Source: Arthrobacter ulcerisalmonis (lineage in GTDB: Bacteria; Actinomycetota; Actinomycetes; Actinomycetales; Micrococcaceae). From it: a stretch of DNA of 64,000 nt. This document shows positions 44,311 through 51,512 of the stretch, one piece after another. The notes under the pieces were generated by a model. The model was not told the DNA's origin. It saw only the letters and a list, made by a program, of their open reading frames with translations, and did no database searches. The number at the start of each line of letters is the position of its first letter. The first letter of the stretch is position 1. The translations under genes and the position numbers were made by a program. Location of the stretch: contig NZ_UXAU01000020.1 in NCBI RefSeq assembly GCF_900609065.1, positions 62,001 through 126,000 on the forward strand, read 5' to 3'.

Positions 44311-44859
44311 ATGAAGAACAGCACCATGATCAAGGGAACCGCAGCCATCGCCGTAGGCGCAGCACTGTTGCTGGGCGGCGGCGGAACGCTGGCAGCCTGG
44401 AACGCAGAAGCCACCGCAGCTCCGGGCACCATCGTCTCCGGCGACCTGAACGTCGTCAAGACCGCCGCAGGCGTCTGGAAAGACCGCGCCGGCACCACCA
44501 TCGCCGACATCAGCGCCTACCGCGTTGTCCCGGGCGACAAGCTCACCTTCACCCAGGACGTGGACGTGACCCTGACCGGCGACAAGATGGCCGCCAGCAT
44601 CGTCGCTGAAGGCGTCGGCGCCGTCAACGGCTTCACCCCCGCCAACGTTGCAGTTTCCGCCCCGGCACTGACCATCGGCGGCGTGGCCGTCACCAACAAC
44701 CTGGGCCCCAACTCCGCCGTCCAGAAGGTCACCGCCACCATCTCCTTCGAATTCCTCTCCAGCACGGCCAACCGCGCCGACGTCACCAAGAGCTACAACT
44801 TCGGCAACGTGAAGTTCACCCTGCAGCAGGTAGTGGCTGGCAAGGCTGGCCTGCTCTAA
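44311..44859 (+). CDS. SipW-dependent exported protein, TasA-like candidate
   Basis: 182 aa. The signal peptide (MKNSTMIKGTAAIAVGAALL, residues 1-20, continuing LGGGGT) is followed by LAAWNAEATAAPGTIVSGDL, the alternate-type signal segment seen on SipW substrates. The mature part is Thr/Val-rich, all-beta in appearance and lacks Cys. It is the first gene of a four-gene cluster including the SipW-type peptidase at 45548. By analogy with Bacillus TasA it may form extracellular fibres, but sequence similarity to TasA beyond the signal region is not evident to me. A strong hairpin follows. Confidence 0.8.
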   Translation: MKNSTMIKGTAAIAVGAALLLGGGGTLAAWNAEATAAPGTIVSGDLNVVKTAAGVWKDRAGTTIADISAYRVVPGDKLTFTQDVDVTLTGDKMAASIVAEGVGAVNGFTPANVAVSAPALTIGGVAVTNNLGPNSAVQKVTATISFEFLSSTANRADVTKSYNFGNVKFTLQQVVAGKAGLL

Positions 44860-44891
44860 CACAGGCGCACCCTGCTTCACCTGACTTACCC

Positions 44892-44919
44892 CCGGTGGGC
44901 GGCTTCGACCGCCCACCGG
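44892..44919 (+). terminator. Strong hairpin between the first two exported-protein genes
   Basis: CCGGTGGGCGG pairs perfectly with CCGCCCACCGG (11 bp) around CTTCGA. There is no T-run. It may be a partial terminator or an RNA-stabilising element, letting the first gene be expressed more than the three genes after it. Confidence 0.6.
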
Positions 44920-44949
44920 CAGGACAATGAACTTTCACCAGGAGGAACC

Positions 44950-45558
44950 ATGCGCGTCAAGCGCACACTGCAGGCGGCAGCACTCATCGCCGCAGCAGTC
45001 ATCCTGGGCCTGGTCACCGTCCAAGGAACCTACGCACTCTGGAGCGCCAACGCCGTCACGGCCCCCGGAACCATCAGCTCCGCATCGTTCGACGTCGCCA
45101 TGACCGCCGCAACCTCAGGCCAAAGCACCAACATGACGTTGGCATCCGGCCAGTCGGCAGCCCTCGCATTGGGCCCGACGGCGGCACTCCAGCCCGGCGA
45201 CACCGTCCAGGCCGGCGTGGTGGTCACCAACAACACCAACGCCGGCGGCACCTTCAACACCGCCACCACCGCAGGACCCGCCACCGTGGCCAACGCAGCC
45301 GGTGGCACACTGGCGCAGTACCTCAGCGTCACGGCCAAGATCGCGGCCTCCACAGCAGAATGCGCCACCAGCACCGGCTACACCGCAATCGGTACCGCCG
45401 GCCTCACCTCCCCAGCAACGCCCAAAGCCGGATCCACCGTCTTCTGCTTCCAGGTAGCACTCAGCACCTCAGCACCCTCCACCGTGAAAGGACAAGCCGT
45501 GAACATCACGCTTCCTATGACCGCCCGTCAGTTGTGCGGGGTGCCCGGTGGCTGCTGA
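44950..45558 (+). CDS. Second SipW-dependent exported protein
   Basis: 202 aa; AGGAGG precedes the ATG. The signal helix (LQAAALIAAAVILGLVTVQG) leads to TYALWSANAVTAPGTISSAS, closely parallel to the LAAWNAEATAAPGTI segment of the first protein. The mature part is Ala/Thr-rich, has four Cys near the C-terminus (AECATS, VFCFQV, LCGVPGGC) and a low-complexity TNNTNAGGTFNTATTAG run. Its last codons overlap the GTG of the peptidase gene. Likely a minor fibre or anchor component. Confidence 0.8.
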   Translation: MRVKRTLQAAALIAAAVILGLVTVQGTYALWSANAVTAPGTISSASFDVAMTAATSGQSTNMTLASGQSAALALGPTAALQPGDTVQAGVVVTNNTNAGGTFNTATTAGPATVANAAGGTLAQYLSVTAKIAASTAECATSTGYTAIGTAGLTSPATPKAGSTVFCFQVALSTSAPSTVKGQAVNITLPMTARQLCGVPGGC

Positions 45559-46255
45559 ACTGCTTGAGGCTCCGGTCTCTTCTCCTGATCCCTCTTTGGT
45601 CCCCGCCGTTTCCGCTGGTGCGCCTGACACCGCTGGTGCGAAGCGCTCCGGCAAGCACGCTGCCGGCGAGAAAAAGAGCGGCGGCATCCTGGCCGCCGTC
45701 GGACGCAGCCTGAGCATGGCCGCCATGCTGGTGGCGCTGTTCGCCGCCGCCGTTCTGATCGTGCTGCCGTTCGCCACCGGATCGCACACCTACACGGTGC
45801 TGACCAACTCGATGGCACCCAAGTTCCCGCCCGGCACGTTCATGGTCATGAAGCCGGCCGCGTTCGACACCCTGCAGTACGGCGACGTCATCACCTTCCA
45901 GCTCTACTCGGGACGCCCCGACGTTGAAACGCACCGCATCGTGGGCTTCGGCGCCACCCAAGACGGCGAAAAGACCATCATCACCCGCGGCGACAACAAC
46001 GGCGCCAACGATCCCGAGCCCGTCCGCGCCATGCAGGTCAAGGGCAAACTGTTCTACGCCGTTCCCTACGTGGGTTTCGCCGCCAACGCCCTGGGCAACG
46101 CAGACCGCGACACCTGGACCACCTTGGCCGCCGCCGGCCTCATCGGCTACGGCGCCATCATGGTGTTCACCTCCGTCCGCAAGAACCGCAAGACGCGCAC
46201 TGAATCTGAGGCTACTGACACTGGCGCCGCTGCCAACTCTGTTGAGGTGCGGTAA
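45548..46255 (+). CDS. SipW-type signal peptidase I (Ser/His class)
   Basis: 235 aa from a GTG overlapping the previous gene by 11 bases. A cytoplasmic Ala/Ser/Lys-rich N-terminus of about 50 residues, a first membrane helix (about 52-78), the nucleophile in VLTNSMAPKFPPG (Ser88), His129 in DVETHRIVGF in place of the usual Lys, and RGDNNGAND with the conserved Asp. A second helix (TTLAAAGLIGYGAIMVF) lies near the C-terminus. The Ser-His-Asp pattern is that of SipW and eukaryotic/archaeal signal peptidases. It should process the three neighbouring exported proteins. Confidence 0.88.
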   Translation: MAAELLEAPVSSPDPSLVPAVSAGAPDTAGAKRSGKHAAGEKKSGGILAAVGRSLSMAAMLVALFAAAVLIVLPFATGSHTYTVLTNSMAPKFPPGTFMVMKPAAFDTLQYGDVITFQLYSGRPDVETHRIVGFGATQDGEKTIITRGDNNGANDPEPVRAMQVKGKLFYAVPYVGFAANALGNADRDTWTTLAAAGLIGYGAIMVFTSVRKNRKTRTESEATDTGAAANSVEVR

Positions 46256-46731
46256 TGCCGAAGTTGCGGAAGCTGCCCGGCGCGGCCCTGGCCGTGGGCG
46301 CCTTCATCCTGACAGTCCTGCTGGGCATCGGCGGCGCACCGGCGTCGGCCTTGTGGCAGCAGAGCGCAGCGGCCACCATGACGGTCACGGCCTCCACCAC
46401 CTGGCCCGGTCCCGCGTTCGATACCGGCTGTTCCAACGTCTGGTTCAACCGCTACATCGTGCTGAGCTACTCGCTGCCCAGCACGCCGAAGACGCTCACC
46501 TACGCAGCCAGCCGACCGGACGGTACCTTCTCCGCACCGGACACCGCCAGCGCAGTGAAAAACGGCAACGAATGGGTCTCTGTGGACAATGACATCTTTG
46601 CCAAGAGCGCAGGCATGAACACCGTGGTCATCCGCATGACGGCAACGTTCGCGAACGGTTCAGTCTCCACGTCGGATGTCTCGGTGGTGCTCGAGTCAGC
46701 CGGTGGCTCCCGATGGATCTACTGCGCCTGA
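46255..46731 (+). CDS. Third exported protein of the SipW cluster
   Basis: 158 aa; the ATG shares one base with the peptidase stop (TAATG). The signal helix (residues 8-30) is followed by ASALWQQSAAATMTVTAST, again with the A-L-W motif seen in the second protein. The mature part is beta-rich with two Cys (FDTGCSNVWF and the C-terminal IYCA), which may form a disulfide. I do not recognise the fold. The tight coupling suggests it is needed with the peptidase. Repeat array B begins directly at its stop codon. Confidence 0.78.
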   Translation: MPKLRKLPGAALAVGAFILTVLLGIGGAPASALWQQSAAATMTVTASTTWPGPAFDTGCSNVWFNRYIVLSYSLPSTPKTLTYAASRPDGTFSAPDTASAVKNGNEWVSVDNDIFAKSAGMNTVVIRMTATFANGSVSTSDVSVVLESAGGSRWIYCA

Positions 46732-46836
46732 CCACCAACCCTCCCGGAGCTTTTACGGGTGTTTGGCTGACGCTCCCGGAGCTTTTGCGGGTGTTTGGCT
46801 GACGCTCCCGGAGATTTTGAAGCCGGGGGAGTCGAC
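46732..46836 (+). repeat. Array B of the 32-bp phased CTCCCGGAG repeat
   Basis: After CCACCAACC, CTCCCGGAG starts at 46741, 46773 and 46805, exactly 32 bp apart. Units 1 and 2 are identical at 31 of 32 positions; unit 3 keeps the core and then diverges (ATTTTGAAGCC). The array abuts the stop of the third exported-protein gene and runs toward the 3' end of the convergent PAP2 gene. Confidence 0.92.
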
Positions 46837-46937
46837 GACGGCGCCGCCAACGAAAGGCGAGAAGCGGCGTTGGGTGGGTGCCGCCGTCGTGCGTTCAACG
46901 CAGCATGATCCGCGGAACGGGCCTTAAACATGGAAGT

Positions 46938-47012
46938 CCCGACACCGCTGTATGGGGGGCAAGAGCGGCGCCGGGACGACATGGGGGCTGCTGTTATACA
47001 GCCGGTGCCGGG
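46938..47012. repeat. Long imperfect inverted repeat in the 46732-47136 gap
   Basis: CCCGACACCGCTGTAT (46938-46953) and ATACAGCCGGTGCCGGG (46996-47012) pair with one mismatch and one bulge around 42 bases. A 91-aa open frame overlaps the region but lacks any recognisable feature. It may be a terminator-like hairpin or a miniature-element remnant. Confidence 0.55.
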
Positions 47013-47136
47013 CCGATGGGGGGATCGACCTGGCATGGTCAACTATGGTGCTCGCGGCTCAAGAAAATGGGCTGGAATTCATCAAGGTTTCGTCAGTTTT
47101 GGTGGGGAAGTCCTCGAGTTCGTCCCGGGCCCCGCG

Positions 47137-48042
47137 TCAGGGAGTTGTTGCGGACCGGCGTCGGACGGCGTAGGCAAAGAGAGCGGTGACGGCCACGGTG
47201 GCTAGATAGCCGGCGATGACGATCAGCGCGATTCCAGCCCAGAAATAGTTGGTGACGCTGACTTGCTGCCAAGGGCTTGGTGCTATACGGGCGAGTGAAT
47301 AGACCGCCACGAGAGCCCACGCCAGACCAATCAGTACCGGGAGCGTGATCCAGATGCGCGCCGAGCCGAGGTGCCCGCCGAACCCGTCCCACGAATTCCA
47401 CGAACCGCGCCGGACCACAAGCCACCCTGCGGGGATCATGAAGGCGCCCACCAACAGAAATGCGGCAATGACGTCGGCCGGACGATGCCATTGGTTGATG
47501 ACGGTGGACGCGCCGGATGCGATGGCAAAGGTGCCGCCAACGAACCCGGCGAAGGGCCGCCACTTGGGCGATGACATCAGGAACAACGCGGCCGCCGCGG
47601 ACGCAGCAAGGGTTGTGTGGCCGGACGGGAGCGAGTTCAGTTCCAGGGTGACCACACCGCGGTCTGGCCGAATCGGTAAGAATTCCTTGAGGACCTGGGT
47701 GGCTGCGTTGGCACCGATACAGGCAGCGACAGCGATTCCCGCCTCGGCCCACCGCCGTCGAATCACCGTCACGAAGAGGGCCACGATGGCCGAACCCACC
47801 AAGGATATTGCTGGCAGGGAATCGAGCAGCTGGGTGCTGGCTTGGCCAGCCTGTGCGCTGATGGCGGCGGCCTCCACGAGCGCGGACTCGTCAATGTACT
47901 GGCCGGTGGTGGTCTGGACGAAGAAATAGTAGGTCCCGATCAGTCCCGCGACGCAGGCCAGGGTTGCGAGCACGAAGAGCAAGCCCGAGCCCGGAGCGGG
48001 GCGGGCTGAGGTCTTGGATCGTGCTGAGTGCGAAACGGCCAT
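47137..48042 (-). CDS. PAP2-family membrane phosphatase
   Basis: 301 aa with seven or so hydrophobic segments. The three phosphatase motifs are KEFLPIRPDRG (K-x6-RP), LPSGHTTLAA (PSGH) and SGASTVINQWHRPADVIAAF (a variant of SR-x5-H-x3-D in which the Arg is replaced). Enzymes of this family remove phosphate from undecaprenyl-pyrophosphate or phosphatidic acid at the outer face. The ordering fits bacterial type 2 lipid phosphatases with an added C-terminal helix pair. It is convergent with the SipW cluster. Confidence 0.85.
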   Translation of the reverse strand: MAVSHSARSKTSARPAPGSGLLFVLATLACVAGLIGTYYFFVQTTTGQYIDESALVEAAAISAQAGQASTQLLDSLPAISLVGSAIVALFVTVIRRRWAEAGIAVAACIGANAATQVLKEFLPIRPDRGVVTLELNSLPSGHTTLAASAAAALFLMSSPKWRPFAGFVGGTFAIASGASTVINQWHRPADVIAAFLLVGAFMIPAGWLVVRRGSWNSWDGFGGHLGSARIWITLPVLIGLAWALVAVYSLARIAPSPWQQVSVTNYFWAGIALIVIAGYLATVAVTALFAYAVRRRSATTP

Positions 48043-48122
48043 TAGTTAAGGGTGGCACAGAAAACTGGGAGTGGGCTCGTTGGCTGACCGCTGGGGGACC
48101 GGCGCCCGCGGACCGCCGCAGG

Positions 48123-48128
48123 TACAGT
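48123..48128 (+). promoter_or_regulatory. -10 box of a probable leaderless menC promoter
   Basis: TACAGT ends six bases before the menC ATG, and no Shine-Dalgarno sequence intervenes. Confidence 0.45.
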
Positions 48129-48134
48129 GAAGCC

Positions 48135-49205
48135 ATGCCTGCCGCCGAGCCCCTGACGCCAACCGGCCTGCCGGACCAGACCCAGCACCTTCCTTCCTTC
48201 GAGGAGATTCTGGGCAGCGTCCATGTGGTCAGCCTGCCCATGCGGGTCCGTTTTCGCGGAATCATGGAACGCGAAACGTTGCTGCTGCGCGGCCCAGCCG
48301 GGTGGGGCGAGTTTTGCCCCTTCCCCGAATACGGCGACGCCGAGTCGTCCCGTTGGTTGGACGCCGCGATCGAGGCGGCCTGGGTGGGCTTCCCAGCTAC
48401 CGTTCGGCAGCGGATCCCCATCAACGCGACAGTTCCAGCCATCCCGGCGGACAGGGTTGCCGACCTTCTGGCCCGGTTTGGCCGAGTCGACGCCGTCAAG
48501 GTCAAGGTGGCGGAGCAGGGGCAGGAGCTGGCCGACGACGTCGCCCGCGTTTCGGCTGTCCGCGCGGCCTTGCCGCACGCCGCCATCCGCGTTGACGCGA
48601 ACGCAGGCTGGGACGTTGCCGCCGCCGTGACCGCCCTGACCCGACTCGCTGACGTGGGGCTGGAGTATGCAGAGCAACCGGTCCCCAGCATCGACGGTTT
48701 GGCCCAAGTCCGAGCCCTGCTGCAGGCAGCGGGCACGCCCGTGTTGATTGCAGCGGACGAAAGTGTCCGCAAGGAAGATGACCCGCTTAAGGTGGCGCGT
48801 GCTGGCGCGGCGGACCTGATCGTCGTCAAGGTGGCCCCCCTGGGCGGCGTACGGCGCGCCCTGGACATCGTGTCGCAGGCTGGACTTCCCGCCGTCGTGA
48901 GTTCCGCCCTGGACACGTCCGTGGGGATCCGCGCCGGGCTGGCGCTCGCCGCCGCGCTCCCGAACCTGCCGTATGCCTGCGGGTTGGGCACGGTGTCGCT
49001 CTTCGAATCGGACATCACGGCAGACCCCCTGGTGGCCGACGACGGCGGCATCAGCCTCCGCGATGCCGTCCCGGACGCCGGGCTGCTGGAGCGGTTCGCG
49101 GCGTCGGCGGAACGCAGAGATTGGTGGGTTGAGCGGTTGCGTCGGGTGCATGCGGTGGTGGCGGCCGGCGGTTCTGCCAGACGCCTGAACGCCACCCGCA
49201 ATTAA
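48135..49205 (+). CDS. menC: o-Succinylbenzoate synthase
   Basis: 356 aa from the ATG at 48135. Enolase-superfamily barrel motifs: the Lys pair region VDAVKVKVAEQG, the metal-ligand strand RVDANAGWD (Asp), LEYAEQPVPS (Glu), IAADESV (Asp) and LIVVKVAPLGGV with the second catalytic Lys. It dehydrates SHCHC to o-succinylbenzoate in menaquinone synthesis. The first 25 residues are extra relative to short homologues. Other menaquinone genes follow nearby (menD, menF, menG). Confidence 0.9.
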   Translation: MPAAEPLTPTGLPDQTQHLPSFEEILGSVHVVSLPMRVRFRGIMERETLLLRGPAGWGEFCPFPEYGDAESSRWLDAAIEAAWVGFPATVRQRIPINATVPAIPADRVADLLARFGRVDAVKVKVAEQGQELADDVARVSAVRAALPHAAIRVDANAGWDVAAAVTALTRLADVGLEYAEQPVPSIDGLAQVRALLQAAGTPVLIAADESVRKEDDPLKVARAGAADLIVVKVAPLGGVRRALDIVSQAGLPAVVSSALDTSVGIRAGLALAAALPNLPYACGLGTVSLFESDITADPLVADDGGISLRDAVPDAGLLERFAASAERRDWWVERLRRVHAVVAAGGSARRLNATRN

Positions 49206-49290
49206 CCTGGGCGCCACGTAGGCGACTGCTGGGGGACGGGCGCGGCTGGCACGGTGGACGGGTTCCCACCTCCCCCCGGAAGGCTCCCCG

Positions 49291-51360
49291 ATGTCTGAAA
49301 CAACTGATCGCACGTTCCCGCTGCTTCCCATGCTCGGCCACACCAAAGGCAAGCGCAGTGCCGTGACCTGCGCCCTGAAGTGCGACAACGCCTGCGCCAA
49401 CGACGTGTGCAACACCAGCTCCAACGCCTACTTCCGCGACATCGCCTCCGCGACCCTGTCCCGCCGCTCCGCCCTCGGATTGGGCGCCGCCGGTGCAGTC
49501 GCCGTCGTCCTCGGTTCCGCCGTGACGTCCGCAGAACCGGCCTCCGCCGCCGGACTGTCTGCCGCAGCCAAAGACGGCTACGGGAAGTCCAAGCTCAAGT
49601 TCAACGCCATTGCCTCGATCGATGCCAGCGTGGATGCTGTGACGGTCCCGAAGGGCTTCACCTGGCAGCCGGTGATCCGCTGGGGCGACCCAATTTTCAA
49701 GAACTCGCCTCGTTTCGATGCGAACAACCAGACTGCGGCGGCCCAGGAGGGGCAGTTCGGTTACAACAACGACTACACCGACATCCTGGAAATTCCCGGC
49801 AGCAAGGGCAGGCGCGCGGTGTTGTTCGCCAACCACGAATACACCAACGAGAACATCATGTTCCCGGCCACCATGCCGGCGGGCGACGTGCGGGCCGTGG
49901 GGGCAGCCGCGCACGGCCTCTCCGTCGTGGAACTCGAGCGCAAGAACAGCAACAAGCCGTGGAGCTACGTCCAGGGCGCACGGCTCAACCGCCGCTACCT
50001 GAACAACACCAAATATGAGCTGACCGGTCCGGTAGCGGGCTCGCCGCTGGTCCGGACCGTCCAGGATCCGGCCGGGCGCACCATCCTGGGGACCCTGGGC
50101 AACTGCTCGGGCGGGACCACGCCCTGGGGCACCATCCTCTCCGGTGAGGAAAACTTCAACGGCTACTTTGTGGCACCCGGAACCTCAGCCGGCGATGCGC
50201 GCTACGGGCTCAGCGCCAAGCCGACCGCCCGGCAGTGGGAGCTCGACGACCCGCGCTGGGACACCCGCAACGCAGGCTACGAAAACGAGGCCAACCGGTT
50301 CGGCTGGATCGTTGAGGTTGACCCGTTCGACCCCACCTCGACCCCGAAAAAGCACTCATCCTTGGGCCGGTTCAAGCACGAAAGCGCCAACGTCATCGTG
50401 GCCAAGTCCGGTCATGTGGTGGCCTACTCGGGCGACGACGAGCGCTTCGACTACCTTTACAAGTTCGTCTCTGCCCAGAAGTACCGGGAGGGCGATCGCA
50501 AGCACAACATGACGCTCCTGTCCGCAGGCAACCTTTACGTCGCGAAGTTCACGGGCAACTCACCGGCCGCCGAGATCACCGGTACGGGTGCGGTCCCGGC
50601 TGACGGATCGTTCGACGGCGTCGGCGAATGGCTGCCGCTGGTGGTGGATGGCAAGTCCGCCGTTCCCGGCATGAGCGTCGAAGAAGTCCTGGTCTACACC
50701 CGCCTGGCCGCCGACAAAGTGGGCCCCACCAAGATGGACCGCTGCGAAGACGTGGAACCGAGCCTCCGCACCGGCAAGGTCTACGTGGCCTGCACCAACA
50801 ACTCGGACCGCGGCACCGGCACCAAGGAAGCCGCCACCGAGGTCAACCCGCGCAACCAAAACCGCGACGGCCACATCGTGGAGATCACCGAAACCGGCGA
50901 CCAGACGTCCACGAAGTTCCAGTGGAACCTGCTGATGGTCTGCGGGGACCCAGCCCAGGGCGACGTCACCTACTTCTCCGGCTTCCCCGTGGACAAGGTG
51001 TCGCCGATTTCCTGCCCCGACAACCTGGCCTTCGACTCCGTGGGCAACCTGTGGATCTCAACGGATGGGGCGCCGTCGGGCATTGGCCGCGCGGACGGCC
51101 TGTTCAAGGTCACCCTGGACGGTAAGGAACGCGGCAGGGTGGAACAATTCCTCGCCGTCCCCCGCGAAGCCGAAACCTGCGGACCCATCGTGCACGACGA
51201 CGAGGGCAGCGTTTTCGTCGCCGTGCAGCACCCGGGGGAGAACGGTTCGTTCGCGGCCCAGACGTCGTACTTCCCGGATTACGTGCGTGAAGGCGCCAAG
51301 CCGAAGCAGGGGCAGGCCCGGATTCCCCGTCCCGCCGTCATCCAGGTTTTCCGCGGCTAG
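49291..51360 (+). CDS. PhoX family alkaline phosphatase (DUF839)
   Basis: 689 aa. After a Cys-containing segment (CALKCDNACANDVCNTSSNA), a twin-arginine-type signal (LSRRSALGLGAAGAVAVVLG) starts near residue 57, so export is by Tat. The remainder is the six-bladed propeller of PhoX: FKNSPRFDANNQ, FANHEYTNENIMFP, GTILSGEENFNGYF, NRFGWIVEVDPFDP and CPDNLAFDSVGNLWISTDG. PhoX enzymes use calcium and iron to release phosphate from organic esters outside the cell and are usually induced by phosphate limitation; no PHO box was identified in the short upstream gap. Confidence 0.87.
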   Translation: MSETTDRTFPLLPMLGHTKGKRSAVTCALKCDNACANDVCNTSSNAYFRDIASATLSRRSALGLGAAGAVAVVLGSAVTSAEPASAAGLSAAAKDGYGKSKLKFNAIASIDASVDAVTVPKGFTWQPVIRWGDPIFKNSPRFDANNQTAAAQEGQFGYNNDYTDILEIPGSKGRRAVLFANHEYTNENIMFPATMPAGDVRAVGAAAHGLSVVELERKNSNKPWSYVQGARLNRRYLNNTKYELTGPVAGSPLVRTVQDPAGRTILGTLGNCSGGTTPWGTILSGEENFNGYFVAPGTSAGDARYGLSAKPTARQWELDDPRWDTRNAGYENEANRFGWIVEVDPFDPTSTPKKHSSLGRFKHESANVIVAKSGHVVAYSGDDERFDYLYKFVSAQKYREGDRKHNMTLLSAGNLYVAKFTGNSPAAEITGTGAVPADGSFDGVGEWLPLVVDGKSAVPGMSVEEVLVYTRLAADKVGPTKMDRCEDVEPSLRTGKVYVACTNNSDRGTGTKEAATEVNPRNQNRDGHIVEITETGDQTSTKFQWNLLMVCGDPAQGDVTYFSGFPVDKVSPISCPDNLAFDSVGNLWISTDGAPSGIGRADGLFKVTLDGKERGRVEQFLAVPREAETCGPIVHDDEGSVFVAVQHPGENGSFAAQTSYFPDYVREGAKPKQGQARIPRPAVIQVFRG

Positions 51361-51378
51361 CTGTACTGCTGGCCGACG

Positions 51379-51492
51379 CTCCCGGAGATCTGGTGGGCTC
51401 TCGCCCGCAGGATCTCCGGGAGGGATGGGCTCTTGCCTGCGGGTTCTCCGGGAGGGATGGGCTCTTGCCTGCGGGTTCTCCGGGAGGGTTGG
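51379..51492 (-). repeat. Array C of the 32-bp phased repeat, inverted, with one opposing copy
   Basis: On the minus strand CTCCCGGAG cores occupy 51478-51486, 51446-51454 and 51414-51422, exactly 32 bp apart; the two units whose plus-strand starts are 51414 and 51446 are identical over 32 bases. A plus-strand core at 51379-51387 faces the last one, making CTCCCGGAGATC/GATCTCCGGGAG a 12-bp stem with further inner pairing. The minus-strand entry flank again ends CCAACC. The array fills the gap between phoX and menD. Confidence 0.92.
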
Positions 51493-51512
51493 CCGGGTGG
51501 GACACTGGAGTA

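Noticed and set aside
46930-47205. A 91-codon frame in the gap after array B
   Set aside because: It overlaps the PAP2 3' end and an inverted repeat and shows no protein-like pattern.
48042-49424. A 460-codon minus-strand frame opposite menC
   Set aside because: No recognisable motif, complete overlap with menC and the start of phoX, and composition typical of a shadow frame.
51379-51492. The 32-bp arrays as CRISPR arrays
   Set aside because: The conserved part is only 9 bases, intervening sequences are repeated rather than unique, arrays have three units, and no cas genes are present.
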